From Streptomyces brasiliensis (GTDB lineage: Bacteria; Actinomycetota; Actinomycetes; Streptomycetales; Streptomycetaceae): 64,000 nucleotides of DNA. Below the pieces are notes generated by a model. That model had not been told where the DNA came from and ran no database searches. It saw only the letters and a list, made by a program, of their open reading frames with translations. The translations under genes were made by a program, and so were the position numbers. The stretch covers positions 62,001 through 126,000 of the forward strand of contig NZ_BMQA01000002.1 of assembly GCF_014647875.1 (NCBI RefSeq), written 5' to 3'. This document shows, one piece after another, positions 50,470-63,696 of this stretch (position 1 is the first letter of the stretch; each line of letters opens with the position of its first letter).

Positions 50470-50508
50470 CCGTCCCCGGCCGCCGTTTGGTGAAACGGCC
50501 GGGGGCGG
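50470..50508 (-). terminator. aroB terminator hairpin
   Basis: An imperfect GC-rich stem: 50470-50488 pairs with 50493-50508 with a 3-base bulge and a 4-base loop. It is about 50 bases beyond the aroB stop and separates the aro genes from the ATP-binding protein gene. Confidence 0.65.
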
Positions 50509-50560
50509 TCGGAAGTGCCCGTTGTGGAGGGAGAATCGGGCGGACGGGGCCGCGGGGGAC

Positions 50561-53348
<2,788 letters not shown>

Positions 53349-53385
53349 CGGTGCTCCTCCGTGCTCGCGCCCTGGTACTGCCCTG

Positions 53386-53407
53386 CGTACGCGCGTCCTC
53401 GCGTACG
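53386..53407 (-). other. Hairpin between aroE and aroC
   Basis: CGTACGCG, a 6-base loop, then CGCGTACG: a perfect 8-base stem in the gap between the aroE stop and the aroC start. It might be a leader structure of aroC or a weak terminator after aroE. Confidence 0.4.
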
Positions 53408-53513
53408 GCGACGGTCCGACCGGGTGCGCGGCCCCGGTCCGCCACCTCCGATCCTCCCACGACCGGCACCCGGTCCCGGCCTCCGGTCCAGCAGGCGGAC
53501 GCGACGGAGGACG

Positions 53514-54353
53514 TCAGCGCTCGGCGAGCGCCTTCTCCCCGGCGTGGCGTATGGCCTCAAGCGGTGCCGGGGAGCGTCCGGTCATCTGCTCGACCTGGAG
53601 CACGGCCTGGTGGACCAGCAGGTCGAGGCCGCCGACGACGGCCCCGCCGGACATCGACCAGCGGGCCGCGAGGGCGGTCGGCCAGGGCTCGTAGAGCACG
53701 TCGAAGAGGGTGGCCGGCCGCTCGGGCACGGCGGCGGCGAGGGCGTCCGTGGTGCCGGCAGGCGTGGTGGCGATCACCAGTGGGGCCCGCAGGGCTTCGG
53801 CCGCGTCCGCCCAGTCGGCCGTACGGACCTCGACGTCGAGCCGTTCGCCCCACTGCCGCATCTCGGCGGCCCGGGCCTCGCTGCGGACGTAGGCGACGAC
53901 CTCACCGGTGCAGACGCGGGCCAGGGCGGCGAGCGCCGAGGACGCGGTGGCGCCGGCACCGAGGATCGCGGCCGAGTCGACATGCTCGACACCGTGCTCG
54001 CGCAGAGCGGCGATCATGCCCGGGATGTCGGTGTTGTCGCCCAGGCGGCGGCCGTCCTCGGTGAAGACGACCGTGTTGACCGCGTCGACGGATGCGGCCG
54101 TCTCGCTGATCTCGTCGAGCAGCGGGATGACCGCCCGCTTCAGCGGCATGGTCAGCGACAGCCCCGCCCACTCGGGCCCGAGCCCCTCGAGAAAGCCGGG
54201 GAGCCCGGCCTCGTCGACCTCGAAGCGGTCGTACGACCAGTCGGTGAGCCCGAGTTCGGCGTACGCGGCACGGTGCAGCACCGGGGAGAGCGAGTGGGCG
54301 ATGGGCTTACCGAGCACGGCGGCCCGGCAGGCGTCAGTTGCGTATGGCGTCAT
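53514..54353 (-). CDS. aroE: Shikimate 5-dehydrogenase
   Basis: A 279-residue NADP-dependent enzyme. The substrate-binding part has VLGKPIAHSLSPVLHRAAYA and LSLTMPLKRAVIPLLDEI with the catalytic Lys; the cofactor part has AAILGAGATASSALAALA. The ATG was chosen with AAGGA eight bases upstream; another ATG three codons earlier is possible. It starts the aro group on this strand and follows mltG by about 200 bases, a pairing common in actinobacteria. Confidence 0.93.
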   Translation of the reverse strand: MTPYATDACRAAVLGKPIAHSLSPVLHRAAYAELGLTDWSYDRFEVDEAGLPGFLEGLGPEWAGLSLTMPLKRAVIPLLDEISETAASVDAVNTVVFTEDGRRLGDNTDIPGMIAALREHGVEHVDSAAILGAGATASSALAALARVCTGEVVAYVRSEARAAEMRQWGERLDVEVRTADWADAAEALRAPLVIATTPAGTTDALAAAVPERPATLFDVLYEPWPTALAARWSMSGGAVVGGLDLLVHQAVLQVEQMTGRSPAPLEAIRHAGEKALAER

Positions 54354-54561
54354 TGCACCCATCCTTGAGACTTGCGGACCGGGAACTGGTTGCCGGACGG
54401 TCCATAAGGGCCGTATCGCCCCGACCGCTCGCCACAGCAACCCAGGACGCCACGACTCGCGCCCGGCCACGGTGTAAATCGGAGTACCTTCCGCAATCCG
54501 GCTACGACTCACGCCGGCAGGTGTTGGCTTCGGTGTCGCGGTGGCTGCGGGGCGCCCGTCA

Positions 54562-56247
54562 TCAGTTCTTGTTCCTCGATGCGTTCCACTCGTTGACCAG
54601 CTTCTCGTGGTCCGCGAGCGTCTTGGTGAACCTGCTGGTCTTGCCGTCCATCGAGATGAAGTAGTACCAGCCGTCGTGCGTCGGATCGAGCGCGCCGTTG
54701 AGGGCCTCTTCACCGGGGTTGCCAATGGGGCCGGGCGGCAGGCCCTTGGCGTAGTACGTGTTGTACGGGTTGTTGTAGCGCCGCAGCTCGCCGATGGACA
54801 GATCGATCTTGCTCTGGTTCTTCACGTAGTTGTACGTGGAGTCGAACTCCAGCGCGCCATAGGTCTCGGGGTTCCCAGGCTTCAGGCGGTTGTAGACCAC
54901 CTCGGCCATCTTGCGGAAGTCGTCATGGCTGGTGCCTTCGGCCTGCACCAGGCTCGCCACGGTGAGCAGTTGCCAGGGTCCGTCGAGACCCAGGCTCTTG
55001 GCCTTGTTCTCCACGCCCAGCTCGTCGTACTTCTCGCTGGCCCGGCCGACCATCTCCTTCAGGACGGCCTCGGGCTTCTGCCCCTTGGCGACCGCGTAGC
55101 TGGAGGGGTAGAGGAATCCTTCCAGCGGGTCCTTCAGGCTGGGGTGGTTCAGTGCCCAAGAGGGCAGGCCGAGCCTCTTGTAGTCCTTCTTCGCGACGCC
55201 CTCTGTAGTGCCCTTCTTCACTCCGAGGCGCTTGTCGATCAGCGCGTAGACCGCGACGTTGCGCAGGCCCTCGGCGAGGACCAGGTTGCTGCGGCTCTTC
55301 GGGCTGAGCATCAGCTCGACCGCGCTGGCGGCCGACATGTGCTTCTGCAGCGTGTAGATGCCGTCCTGGATCGACTTGCCGTTGGGGTTCGCCCCCTGTG
55401 CGGAGACGAACGCGTCGACGCTCTCGACGACACCTGCCTCCTTCAGCTTCCGGCCGATGTCGTAGCCGCCGGCGCCCTTGGGGATCTCGACGGTCACCGA
55501 CTCGCCGTTGCCGCTGCCCTCGTAGTCCGGGGCCGGGCCAAAACGATTCTGGAAGTACTGGAACCCGAGATATCCGACCCCGCCGAGGCCACCGCCGAAG
55601 ACCAGGACGACCACCAGGCAGGCGCAGCCGCTGCGCCGCTTCTTGGCACCCTTGCCGCCTTTGGCGTCCTTGCCGCGCCGGTCGCCGCGCCCACCGCGGC
55701 CCCGCGGGTCGTCGTCGAAATCGTCGTCATCGTCGTCGCCGCCCGAGAAGAAGGCGTGTTCGCCCTGGTCGGGGCCGGGGTCCCAGTCGGTCTCGGGCTC
55801 GGTTTCGGGGCCCCTGCGGCCCGGCGGCTGCGGCGGCGGATACGCGTCGGGCGTGCCGTAGAAGTCGGGCTGCTCGGCGCCGTACGCGACGGGCTGCTGG
55901 CCGTACGGGTCGCCCGGGTCGGCGGCGTAGGGCACCTGACCATGAGTACCGGTCGCGTCCCAGCCGCCCTGGTGGTACTGCTGCGGCTGGATGTGGCCGC
56001 CGTACTGCTGCTGGCCCTGTGGGTCGTAGTACTGGTGCTGCTGCTGGTCGTACCCGCCCTGCTGACCCTGGTTCCAGTCGCCGTACTGCTGCTGTTGTTG
56101 CGGCTGCTGCGGATAGTGCTGCGGCTGGCCGCCGTAGGGGGACTGCTGACCCGCGTGGGCCTGCTGTCCTCCCCATCCGCCGTCCCCGTACAACGGGTCC
56201 TCGGGATGCCACGGTTCGGAGCCTTGGCCCCGGCCATACTCAGTCAT
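54562..56247 (-). CDS. mltG: Endolytic murein transglycosylase MltG (YceG-like)
   Basis: A 561-residue membrane protein that cleaves nascent peptidoglycan glycan chains. The N-terminal 190 residues are Gln/Gly/Pro/Tyr-rich and cytoplasmic, with many QQ repeats and an acidic patch (DDDDDFDDD). One membrane helix follows (CACLVVVLVFGGGLGGVGYL). The external part has a LysM-like region and the YceG domain, with the catalytic Glu in LTVASLVQAEG and the ending typical of the family (PPGPIGNPG). It lies between ruvX and aroE, the standard actinobacterial order. Confidence 0.93.
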   Translation of the reverse strand: MTEYGRGQGSEPWHPEDPLYGDGGWGGQQAHAGQQSPYGGQPQHYPQQPQQQQQYGDWNQGQQGGYDQQQHQYYDPQGQQQYGGHIQPQQYHQGGWDATGTHGQVPYAADPGDPYGQQPVAYGAEQPDFYGTPDAYPPPQPPGRRGPETEPETDWDPGPDQGEHAFFSGGDDDDDDFDDDPRGRGGRGDRRGKDAKGGKGAKKRRSGCACLVVVLVFGGGLGGVGYLGFQYFQNRFGPAPDYEGSGNGESVTVEIPKGAGGYDIGRKLKEAGVVESVDAFVSAQGANPNGKSIQDGIYTLQKHMSAASAVELMLSPKSRSNLVLAEGLRNVAVYALIDKRLGVKKGTTEGVAKKDYKRLGLPSWALNHPSLKDPLEGFLYPSSYAVAKGQKPEAVLKEMVGRASEKYDELGVENKAKSLGLDGPWQLLTVASLVQAEGTSHDDFRKMAEVVYNRLKPGNPETYGALEFDSTYNYVKNQSKIDLSIGELRRYNNPYNTYYAKGLPPGPIGNPGEEALNGALDPTHDGWYYFISMDGKTSRFTKTLADHEKLVNEWNASRNKN

Positions 56248-56368
56248 CGATCCCCTAGAGCCGCGAGGCGGCGGTCACACGGCTTCGGGCCGGATTCCGT
56301 CCCGCCTCTTTGCAGTGCGGCGGCTGTTCGAACACCGCCGCATCGCGCGGAACGTTACCGTATCGCGA

Positions 56369-56833
56369 TCAGATGACCACTTCGACGCCCTCGCCGGGTG
56401 CTTTGCCTGACACTCGTTCGGATTCCAGGGCCTGCTGCAGGATGATCACAGCGGCTGCCTGGTCGATGACGGAACGGCCCTTCTTCGACTTCACGCCGGA
56501 TGCGCGCAGTCCCTGACTGGCCGTCACCGTCGTCATCCGCTCGTCGACGAGGCGCACCGGCACCGGCGCGATGCCCTTGGCCAGCTCCTGGGCGAAGGCA
56601 CGGACCTTGACCGCAGCCGGGCCCTCGCCACCCTTGAGGGAGCGCGGAAGGCCGACGACGACCTCGATCGGCTCGTACTCCTCCACGAGTTGCCGCAGGC
56701 GCCGGTGAGCTGCGGGGACGTCCCGGCCGGGGACCGTCTCCACCGGTGTGGCGAGGATCCCGTCGGGGTCGCACGAGGCGACCCCGATACGGGCGTCCCC
56801 GACGTCGATCGCGAGTCGACGTCCTCTGCGCAT
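56369..56833 (-). CDS. ruvX: RuvX/YqgF: pre-16S rRNA nuclease / Holliday-junction resolvase-like
   Basis: A 154-residue RNase H-like protein. The first catalytic Asp is in RRLAIDVGDARIGVASCDPD; VVVGLPRSLKGGEGPAA and VDERMTTVTA hold the other acidic residues. YqgF of E. coli processes the 5' end of 16S rRNA. It lies 15 bases after alaS and 121 bases before mltG on the same strand, an order shared with many Gram-positive bacteria. Confidence 0.93.
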   Translation of the reverse strand: MRRGRRLAIDVGDARIGVASCDPDGILATPVETVPGRDVPAAHRRLRQLVEEYEPIEVVVGLPRSLKGGEGPAAVKVRAFAQELAKGIAPVPVRLVDERMTTVTASQGLRASGVKSKKGRSVIDQAAAVIILQQALESERVSGKAPGEGVEVVI

Positions 56834-56848
56834 CTTCTCGACCGTTTC

Positions 56849-59521
56849 TTACTTGGCGGTCTCGGCGACCAGACGTTCGACGGCGTCCACGGCCTCGCCG
56901 ATCGCGGCCGGGTTCTGGCCGCCGCCCTGGGCGACGTCGGGCTTGCCGCCACCGCCGCCGCCGAGGGTCTTGGCGGCCGTGCGGACCAGTTCACCGGCCT
57001 TGAGGCCGCGCTCGCGGGCGGCCTCGTTGGTGGCGATGACCGTGAGCGGCTTGCCGTTGTTGACCGTGAAGAGGGCCACCACGGCGGCACGTCCGCCCTG
57101 GATGCGGCCGCGCACGTCGAGGACCAGCTTGCGCAGGTCGTCCGGCGTGGTGCCGTCCGGGACCTGGCCCGTGACGACGGCCACCCCGTGGACGTCCTTG
57201 GCGGACTCGGCGAGACCGGCGGCGGCCTGGAGCACCTTCTCGGCGCGGAACTTCTCGATCTCCTTCTCGGCGTCCTTCAGCTTGCCGAGCATCGAGGAGA
57301 CCTTCTCCGGCAGCTCCTCGGCGCGGCCCTTGAGCAGCTCGGTCAGCTGGTTGACGACCGTGTGCTCGCGGGCGAGGAAGTTGTACGCGTCCACACCGAC
57401 GAGGGCCTCGATACGGCGCACACCCGAGCCGATGGACGACTCGCCGAGGAGCTTCACCAGGCCCAGCTGGGCGGTGTTGTGCACGTGGGTGCCGCCGCAC
57501 AGCTCCTTGGAGAAGTCGCCGATGGTCACGACGCGGACGCGCTCGCCGTACTTCTCGCCGAACTCGGCGATGGCGCCCTGCTTCCTGGCCTCGTCGATGC
57601 CCATGATGTCGGCGCGCACGTCGAGGTCGCGGGCGAGCACCTCGTTGATCTTCTGCTCGACGTCGGTCATCACGGCCGTCGGAACGGCGGACGGCGAACC
57701 GAAGTCGAAGCGGAAGCGGCCGGGCTGGTTCTCGGAGCCGGCCTGGGCGGCCGTCGGGCCGAGGGCGTCGCGCAGGGCCTGGTGGGTCAGGTGCGTGGCC
57801 GAGTGGGCGCGGGCGATGGCCTTGCGGCGACGGGTGTCGATCGAGGCCTGGGCCTTGGCGCCGAGGGTGACCTCGCCGACCTGGACGACGCCCTTGTGGA
57901 CGTACACGCCCGGGACCGGCTTCTGGGTGTCGCGGACCTCGATGACGGCACCGGAGTCCACCTTGATACGGCCGGTGTCGCCGATCTGGCCGCCGCCCTC
58001 GGCGTAGAACGGGGTGCGGTCGAGCACGACCTCCACCTCGTCGCCCTCGGTGGCGGCCGGGGAGGAGACGCCGTCGACGAGAATGCCGACGATCGTGGAC
58101 TCGCCCTCGGTGTCCGAGTAGCCGATGAAGTCGGTCTGGCCGGCCCGGTCGGCGATCTCTCGGTAGGCGCCGAGGTCGGCGTGGCCGGTCTTCTTGGCCT
58201 GGGCGTCGGCCTTGGCGCGCTCCCGCTGCTCCTTCATCAGGCGGCGGAAGCCCTCCTCGTCCACGGCCAGTCCCTGCTCGGCGGCCATCTCGAGGGTGAG
58301 GTCGATCGGGAAGCCCCAGGTGTCGTGGAGCAGGAAGGCCTTGTCGCCGGCCAGCACGGACGAGCCGGCGGCCTTGGTCTCGGTGACGGCGGTGTCGAGG
58401 ATGTTGGTGCCGGCCTTCAGCGTCCTGAGGAAGGCGTTCTCCTCGGCGAGGGCGACCTTCTCGATGCGCTCGCGGTCGGTGACCAGCTCCGGGTACTGCT
58501 GCCCCATCATGCGGATCACGACGTCGATCAGGTCCTTGACGACGGGACCGGTGGCGCCGAGCAGGCGCATGTTGCGGATGGCGCGGCGCATGATGCGGCG
58601 CAGGACGTAGCCGCGGCCCTCGTTGCCGGGGGTGACACCGTCACCGATGAGCATCGTGGCCGTGCGCATGTGGTCGGTGACCACGCGCAGGGAGACGTCC
58701 GAGGTGTGCGAGTCGCCGTAGTGGACGCCGGTCAGCTCGGTGGCCCGCTTGATGACGGCCATGGAGGTGTCGATCTCGTACATGTTCTGCACGCCCTGCA
58801 GAATCATGGCGAGACGCTCCAGGCCGAGGCCCGTGTCGATGTTCTTGCTCGGGAGGTCGCCGAGGATCTCGAAGTTGTCCTTGCCGGTGCCCTCGCCGCG
58901 CTCGTACTGCATGAAGACGAGGTTCCAGATCTCCACGTACCGCTCGTCGTTGACGGCGGGGCCGCCCTCGACGCCGAACTCGGGGCCGCGGTCGTAGTTG
59001 ATCTCGGAGCAGGGACCGCAGGGGCCCGGGACGCCCATCGACCAGAAGTTGTCCTTCATGCCCAGGCGCTGGATGCGCTCCTTGGGCACGCCGACGACCT
59101 CGTGCCAGATCTGCTCGGCCTCGTCGTCGTCCTGGTAGACGGTGATCCAGAGCTTCTCCGGCTCCAGGCCGTAACCACCCTTGTCCTGGGGGCTGGTGAG
59201 CAGCTCCCAGGCGAGCTTGATGGCGCCTTCCTTGAAGTAGTCGCCGAAGGAGAAGTTGCCGCACATCTGGAAGAACGTGCCGTGGCGCGTGGTCTTGCCG
59301 ACCTCTTCGATGTCGGGCGTGCGCACGCACTTCTGCACGCTGGTGGCGCGCGGGAAGGGCGGCTTGACCTCACCCAGGAAGTAGGGCTTGAACGGAACCA
59401 TGCCGGCCGGGACGAGGAGCAGAGTCGGGTCGTCCGCGATGAGCGACGCCGAAGGGACGACGGTGTGACCGCGCTCCTCGAAGAAGCTCAACCAGCGGCG
59501 GCGAATCTCGGCCGACTCCAT
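56849..59521 (-). CDS. alaS: Alanyl-tRNA synthetase
   Basis: An 890-residue enzyme that charges and proofreads tRNA-Ala. The class II catalytic domain starts [17 protein letters not shown]; the editing domain has the zinc motifs [13 protein letters not shown] and [13 protein letters not shown]; the C-terminal domain has [15 protein letters not shown]. Its start codon overlaps the end of the DUF6167 gene by one base. Confidence 0.97.
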   Translation of the reverse strand: MESAEIRRRWLSFFEERGHTVVPSASLIADDPTLLLVPAGMVPFKPYFLGEVKPPFPRATSVQKCVRTPDIEEVGKTTRHGTFFQMCGNFSFGDYFKEGAIKLAWELLTSPQDKGGYGLEPEKLWITVYQDDDEAEQIWHEVVGVPKERIQRLGMKDNFWSMGVPGPCGPCSEINYDRGPEFGVEGGPAVNDERYVEIWNLVFMQYERGEGTGKDNFEILGDLPSKNIDTGLGLERLAMILQGVQNMYEIDTSMAVIKRATELTGVHYGDSHTSDVSLRVVTDHMRTATMLIGDGVTPGNEGRGYVLRRIMRRAIRNMRLLGATGPVVKDLIDVVIRMMGQQYPELVTDRERIEKVALAEENAFLRTLKAGTNILDTAVTETKAAGSSVLAGDKAFLLHDTWGFPIDLTLEMAAEQGLAVDEEGFRRLMKEQRERAKADAQAKKTGHADLGAYREIADRAGQTDFIGYSDTEGESTIVGILVDGVSSPAATEGDEVEVVLDRTPFYAEGGGQIGDTGRIKVDSGAVIEVRDTQKPVPGVYVHKGVVQVGEVTLGAKAQASIDTRRRKAIARAHSATHLTHQALRDALGPTAAQAGSENQPGRFRFDFGSPSAVPTAVMTDVEQKINEVLARDLDVRADIMGIDEARKQGAIAEFGEKYGERVRVVTIGDFSKELCGGTHVHNTAQLGLVKLLGESSIGSGVRRIEALVGVDAYNFLAREHTVVNQLTELLKGRAEELPEKVSSMLGKLKDAEKEIEKFRAEKVLQAAAGLAESAKDVHGVAVVTGQVPDGTTPDDLRKLVLDVRGRIQGGRAAVVALFTVNNGKPLTVIATNEAARERGLKAGELVRTAAKTLGGGGGGKPDVAQGGGQNPAAIGEAVDAVERLVAETAK

Positions 59522-59877
59522 CAGTGGTCCTCATTCCGGTTGTACGTGTACGTCGGGTACGTCGGGTCGACGTACTTCGGGTTGGTGCGGTTCTCGATGG
59601 CGGTGTACCGCCGGGGCGCGGGCAGTTCGGGGTCGACCGTGGCGTTGATGCCGAGGGCGTCACCCAGTTCGGCCTCGCGCTGCGCCATGTTGTCGCGGAC
59701 GTCGAGCGCGAAGCCGACCGCGCGGTCCCTGAGGCGCTGACCCGTCTCGAGCGCCTTGTTGGCGGCGGTCGCGGCGAGGCTCTCGGGGGTGAGCTGCCTC
59801 AGCTTGCGGTTGACCTTGGTGGTGGCCCACACACCGGCGGCGACGCCCGTGGTGAACCAGAACGTACGGCGGAACAT
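59521..59877 (-). CDS. DUF6167 small membrane-associated protein
   Basis: A 118-residue protein with one N-terminal hydrophobic segment ([20 protein letters not shown]) and a helical, charged remainder. It matches the DUF6167 group found directly upstream of alaS in Streptomyces and relatives. It lies 9 bases after the DUF948 gene and overlaps alaS, so all three are co-transcribed. Function is unknown. Confidence 0.8.
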   Translation of the reverse strand: MFRRTFWFTTGVAAGVWATTKVNRKLRQLTPESLAATAANKALETGQRLRDRAVGFALDVRDNMAQREAELGDALGINATVDPELPAPRRYTAIENRTNPKYVDPTYPTYTYNRNEDH

Positions 59878-59886
59878 CGCTGGTTC

Positions 59887-60330
59887 TCAGTCCTTCTTCC
59901 GCTTGTTCCGTCGCGCCGCCGGAACCGTCCGGCCCACGATCACCGTACGCCGGGGCGCCTTGGCCGGAACGTCCTCCTTGCGGCCGCCGAGGGCACGGCG
60001 CACGCCGTAGCCGAAGGCCGCGACCTTGACCAGAGGCCCGCCGAAGGTGGAGGCGACGGTCGTGGAGAGCGCGGAGGCGTTCGACGTGACCTCCTGGACG
60101 TCCGACGCGATCGCGTCGACGCGGTCGATCTGGGTCTGCGCGGAGCGCACGGCCGTGGAGGCGTCGGCGAGCAGCGGGACGGCCTGGTCGGTCACGTCCG
60201 CGACGAGCTTGGTGGTCGCCTTGAGCGTCTGGGCCAGCCTCACCAGTGCGACGGCGAGGAAGGAGACCAGGATCGCCCAGAAGACGGCCACCAGGATCCC
60301 GGCCACCTCTCCACCGGACACTGTGCGCAC
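59887..60330 (-). CDS. DUF948 domain membrane protein
   Basis: A 147-residue protein with an N-terminal membrane helix (EVAGILVAVFWAILVSFLAV) and a long amphipathic helix (LVADVTDQAVPLLADASTAV), the DUF948 pattern, and a very basic C-terminus (RRNKRKKD). The GTG at 60330 has AGGG five bases upstream; another in-frame GTG is 9 bases later. It begins the unit running to alaS and beyond. Function is unknown; relatives are linked to general stress in Firmicutes. Confidence 0.78.
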   Translation of the reverse strand: MRTVSGGEVAGILVAVFWAILVSFLAVALVRLAQTLKATTKLVADVTDQAVPLLADASTAVRSAQTQIDRVDAIASDVQEVTSNASALSTTVASTFGGPLVKVAAFGYGVRRALGGRKEDVPAKAPRRTVIVGRTVPAARRNKRKKD

Positions 60331-60524
60331 CCGCTCCCTGAAACGTGCCTGAGCATTTGAAAAGTCGTGCACCGAGCCTATCGCGCCGGGGATGTCGCTC
60401 CGTACCGGATTTCCGTGAGCCGCGGGATGCGGCGGTGGCGCGGCGAGGGGTACGGCCCCTGGCCGAGCTGCCGATCCCGCGCGGGCCGGTGCGGCAGGCA
60501 CAGGAGGCGGCCGGAATGCGCGAA

Positions 60525-60565
60525 CCCGCCGCCTCGCCCACCCGGAAGGGCGGGGAGACGGCGGG
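60525..60565 (-). terminator. rpsD terminator hairpin
   Basis: 60525-60535 pairs with 60555-60565; as minus-strand RNA all 11 positions pair, one as G-U, with further partial pairing inside. It lies 26 bases beyond the rpsD stop. Confidence 0.6.
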
Positions 60566-60590
60566 CTGAGGTGCTGCGCCGGGGCTGGAG

Positions 60591-61205
60591 TCAGCGGGCG
60601 TAGTACTCGACGACGAGCTGCTCGTCGCAGATGACCGGAACTTCCTTGCGGTTCGGCTCGCGGTCCAGGCGGAACGCCAGGGCCTTGAGGTTCACCTGCA
60701 GGTAGCGCGGGGTCTCGCCGTCGGGGGCGAAGCCGCCCTCACGGGCGATCTGGAAGAGCGTCTTGTCCTTGGAGCGGTCGCGGACCTGCACGACGTCGTC
60801 CGGGCGGACCCGGAAGGACGGCTTGTCGACCTTCTGGCCGTTGACCTGGATGTGGCCGTGGACGACCATCTGGCGGGCCTGGTAGATCGTGCGGGCGATG
60901 CCCGAACGCAGGACCAGAGCGTCGAGACGGCGCTCCAGCTCGACGATCAGGGCCTCACCGGTCTTGCCCTGGACCTTGGACGCGCGGTCGTAGGCGCGGA
61001 CCAGCTGGCGCTCGGAGATGTCGTACTGCGCGCGCAGACGCTGCTTCTCGAGCAGACGGACCTTGTAGTCCGAGTTCTGCTTGCGGCCGCGGCCGTGCTC
61101 ACCCGGCGGGTAGGGACGGGCCTCGAAGTACTTGACGGCCTTGGGGGTCAGCGCGATGCCGAGGGCACGCGACTTCTTGACCTTGGGGCGGGACTGGTTC
61201 GCCAC
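60591..61205 (-). CDS. rpsD: 30S ribosomal protein S4, zinc-free form
   Basis: A 204-residue ribosomal protein that starts assembly of the 30S body. The S4 RNA-binding domain is clear: [20 protein letters not shown] then [17 protein letters not shown]. The N-terminal region has no Cys cluster, so it is the C-minus (zinc-independent) paralogue type. GTG with AAGGA seven bases upstream is the start. It stands alone, away from the main ribosomal operons, as usual in Streptomyces. About 300 bases upstream (61206-61504) hold no gene and must include its promoter. Confidence 0.96.
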   Translation of the reverse strand: MANQSRPKVKKSRALGIALTPKAVKYFEARPYPPGEHGRGRKQNSDYKVRLLEKQRLRAQYDISERQLVRAYDRASKVQGKTGEALIVELERRLDALVLRSGIARTIYQARQMVVHGHIQVNGQKVDKPSFRVRPDDVVQVRDRSKDKTLFQIAREGGFAPDGETPRYLQVNLKALAFRLDREPNRKEVPVICDEQLVVEYYAR

Positions 61206-61504
61206 TTCTTTTCCTTTTCCGATTCGGCTGCCTCAGGGTTACGGGAGGTCGCATCCGCAGCCGGGGATTCCCAGCAGGTCCACGAGGGACGTGCCGGGCA
61301 GCCGTTCCCTGGTCTGGGCACATACGTGCAGCACACGAACGGCCCACCGTCCGGTCCCGGGATCCCGGGTGGTGGTGGGCTGCCCGCGACACCTACGACG
61401 GTGCGCGACGCTCCTGGATCAACAGATCCGGCTGGATGTCCCGCCTGAGGCGCCGACCGGGGCCGGACACGGGACTCAGCACTGAGCGCCAGTCTACAGG
61501 GTGG

Positions 61505-62860
61505 TCAGGACCGCTTGCGACCGAGGTGCTGCCGGGTCCATTCGACCGCGTCCGCGTACCGCGCCTCGGCCCCGTGCCGGGTCGGGGTGTAGTACTCACG
61601 GTCCTGGAGCGCGTCCGGTGCGTACTGCTGCTCGGCGATGCCCTCGGCCAGGTCGTGCGGGTACACGTATCCCTGGGCGTGGCCGAGCTTGGCGGCGCCC
61701 TTGTAGTGTCCGTCGCGCAGATGCGGCGGGACGGGTCCGGCCAGTCCCTTGCGTACGTCCTCCAGGGCGGCGCCGATCGCGGTCGTCGCGGCGTTGGACT
61801 TGGGGGCCAGGGCGAGGGCGATGGTGGCGTGGCTGAGCGTGAGGGCGGCCTCGGGGAAGCCGATCATGGCGACGGCCTGGGCGGCGGCCACGGCGATGGG
61901 CAGCGCGTTGGGGTCGGCGAGGCCGATGTCCTCGCTGGCTGAGATCATCAGCCGGCGGGCGATGAAGCGGGGGTCCTCACCGGCCTCGATCATCCGGGCG
62001 AGGTAGTGCAGCGCGGCGTCGACGTCGGAGCCGCGGATGGACTTGATGAGGGCACTGGCGACGTCGTAGTGCTGGTCGCCGTCGCGGTCGTACTTCACCG
62101 CCGCCCGGTCGACCGTCTCCTCCAGCGTGCCGAGGGCGACCTCCGTCTCGCCCTTGTCGAGGGCGGCTCCGGCTGCCGCTTCCAGGGCGGTCAGGGCACG
62201 GCGGGCGTCGCCACCGGCGATGCGCAGGAGGTGGTCCTCGGTGTCCTCGGGGAGGGCGACGGCGTCCTTGAGGCCCCGCTCGTCGGCGAGGGCCCGTCGC
62301 AGCAGCCCGCGCAGGTCGTCGTCGGTGAGGGGTTCGAGCGTCAGCAGGAGGGAGCGTGACAGCAGGGGCGAGATCACCGAGAAGTACGGGTTCTCGGTGG
62401 TCGCCGCGATCAGGGTCACCCACCGGTTCTCGACGGCCGGGAGGAGGGAGTCCTGCTGGGCCTTGCTGAAGCGGTGGATCTCGTCGAGGAAGAGGACGGT
62501 CTCCTTGCCGAAGCCGCCGGTGGCGCGGCGGGCGCCGTCGATGACCGCGCGGACCTCCTTGACGCCCGCGGTGATCGCCGACAGCTCCACGAACCGCTTG
62601 TTGGTGGCCTTCGAGACGACGTACGCCAGGGTCGTCTTGCCGGTACCCGGCGGGCCCCAGAGGATCACCGAGGAGGGGCCCGCGGGGCCGCCGGCGCCCT
62701 CGCCGACCAGTCGGCGCAGCGGTGAGCCCGGCTTCAGCAGGTGCTGCTGGCCCACCACCTCGTCGAGGGTGCGCGGGCGCATCCGAACCGCCAGGGGGCT
62801 TGCGGACGGGTCCTTCTCCTGGCGTTCTTCTGCTGCGGCGGTGAACAGGTCGGGCTCCAC
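61505..62860 (-). CDS. rarA: Replication-associated recombination protein RarA (MgsA)
   Basis: A 451-residue AAA+ ATPase that acts at stalled replication forks. Walker [15 protein letters not shown], Walker [17 protein letters not shown] and sensor 1 [20 protein letters not shown] are present; the C-terminal tetramerisation domain has [20 protein letters not shown]. The N-terminal [20 protein letters not shown] is typical. It is downstream of the VKOR gene on the same strand. Confidence 0.95.
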   Translation of the reverse strand: MEPDLFTAAAEERQEKDPSASPLAVRMRPRTLDEVVGQQHLLKPGSPLRRLVGEGAGGPAGPSSVILWGPPGTGKTTLAYVVSKATNKRFVELSAITAGVKEVRAVIDGARRATGGFGKETVLFLDEIHRFSKAQQDSLLPAVENRWVTLIAATTENPYFSVISPLLSRSLLLTLEPLTDDDLRGLLRRALADERGLKDAVALPEDTEDHLLRIAGGDARRALTALEAAAGAALDKGETEVALGTLEETVDRAAVKYDRDGDQHYDVASALIKSIRGSDVDAALHYLARMIEAGEDPRFIARRLMISASEDIGLADPNALPIAVAAAQAVAMIGFPEAALTLSHATIALALAPKSNAATTAIGAALEDVRKGLAGPVPPHLRDGHYKGAAKLGHAQGYVYPHDLAEGIAEQQYAPDALQDREYYTPTRHGAEARYADAVEWTRQHLGRKRS

Positions 62861-62903
62861 GTCAGAAACCCTAAATCACCGCACTGACAATCCCGCCGGG
62901 GCG

Positions 62904-63551
62904 TCAGCTGGTCCAGAAGTCCCACCAGCGGGTCAGGATCAGCATGCCGATGATCCCGATGTGCAGGACCGGCACGACCCAGGTGAACTCGCCGAAGAAG
63001 CCCCTCAGCCAGCCGGGGGCGGGCAGGAAGCCCTTGCGGACGTTGAACGACGTCACGTACCAGAACATGACGATCGTGGCGACCCAGGCCAGGGAGCACC
63101 ACAGGCACAGCGCGTTGATCCGGTACAGGGACTGGAACTGCAGCCAGGTGCAGAAGCCCACCCCGAAGAGCGTGCCGAAGTTGAAGGTCAGCCAGTACCA
63201 GCGCGGGAAGCGGGCACCGGCCAGCAGGCTCATACCGACGCAGATGACGATGCCGTAGGCGACCAGGCCGAGCATCGGGTTGGGGAAGCCGAAGGCCGCG
63301 GCCTGCTTGCTCTCCATGACGCTGCCGCAGGAGACGACCGGGTTGAGGCTGCACCCCGGGACGAACGTCTTGCCCTCGACCTTGGCCTCGAGCAGCTTGA
63401 ACTTGTCGATCGTGATGACCCAGGCCGCGAGCAGACCGGCCGCGCCGGTGATCAGCAGCAGCACGGCGAAGGCGAGGCTGCCGCCCTCGGTCCGCCGCGC
63501 CTTGGCGCCCTCGGGCTCGGTGGAGACGTCCCTGACTGTCGTCTTGCTCAT
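62904..63551 (-). CDS. Vitamin K epoxide reductase (VKOR) family protein
   Basis: A 215-residue protein with about five membrane helices. The active-site pair is CLWC in [12 protein letters not shown], and two loop cysteines are in [13 protein letters not shown], the full four-cysteine set. Bacterial VKOR homologues re-oxidise DsbA-like proteins and pass electrons to menaquinone, so it likely supports disulphide formation in secreted proteins. No thioredoxin-fold domain is fused. The ATG gives [10 protein letters not shown]. It lies 43 bases before rarA. Confidence 0.9.
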   Translation of the reverse strand: MSKTTVRDVSTEPEGAKARRTEGGSLAFAVLLLITGAAGLLAAWVITIDKFKLLEAKVEGKTFVPGCSLNPVVSCGSVMESKQAAAFGFPNPMLGLVAYGIVICVGMSLLAGARFPRWYWLTFNFGTLFGVGFCTWLQFQSLYRINALCLWCSLAWVATIVMFWYVTSFNVRKGFLPAPGWLRGFFGEFTWVVPVLHIGIIGMLILTRWWDFWTS

Positions 63552-63622
63552 CACGCCGATTCCGTCTGCTTGAGAGTGGGACCTTCTTCGGGCAGGGGCC
63601 ATTGTGCCGCAAGAGCAGGCCT

Positions 63623-63640
63623 GTCCACCGTTCGGTGGAC
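63623..63640. promoter_or_regulatory. Palindrome upstream of the ABC ATPase gene
   Basis: GTCCACCG, TT, CGGTGGAC: perfect 8-base arms. It lies in the divergent gap between the VKOR gene and the ABC ATPase gene, 56 bases before the latter. Just after it AAGGAGGT (63643-63650) is a textbook ribosome-binding sequence with no start codon at the usual distance. Probably an operator; a role in transcript folding is also possible. Confidence 0.55.
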
Positions 63641-63696
63641 ATAAGGAGGTACGCACGGACGTCCCGGAGCGTTCGGTTCCGGCCGACTCTCGTGGC

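Noticed and set aside
61206..61504. A small gene between rpsD and rarA
   Set aside because: Open frames here are short, Arg/Pro-rich and without ribosome-binding sites; the stretch is best taken as the rpsD leader and rarA 3' region.
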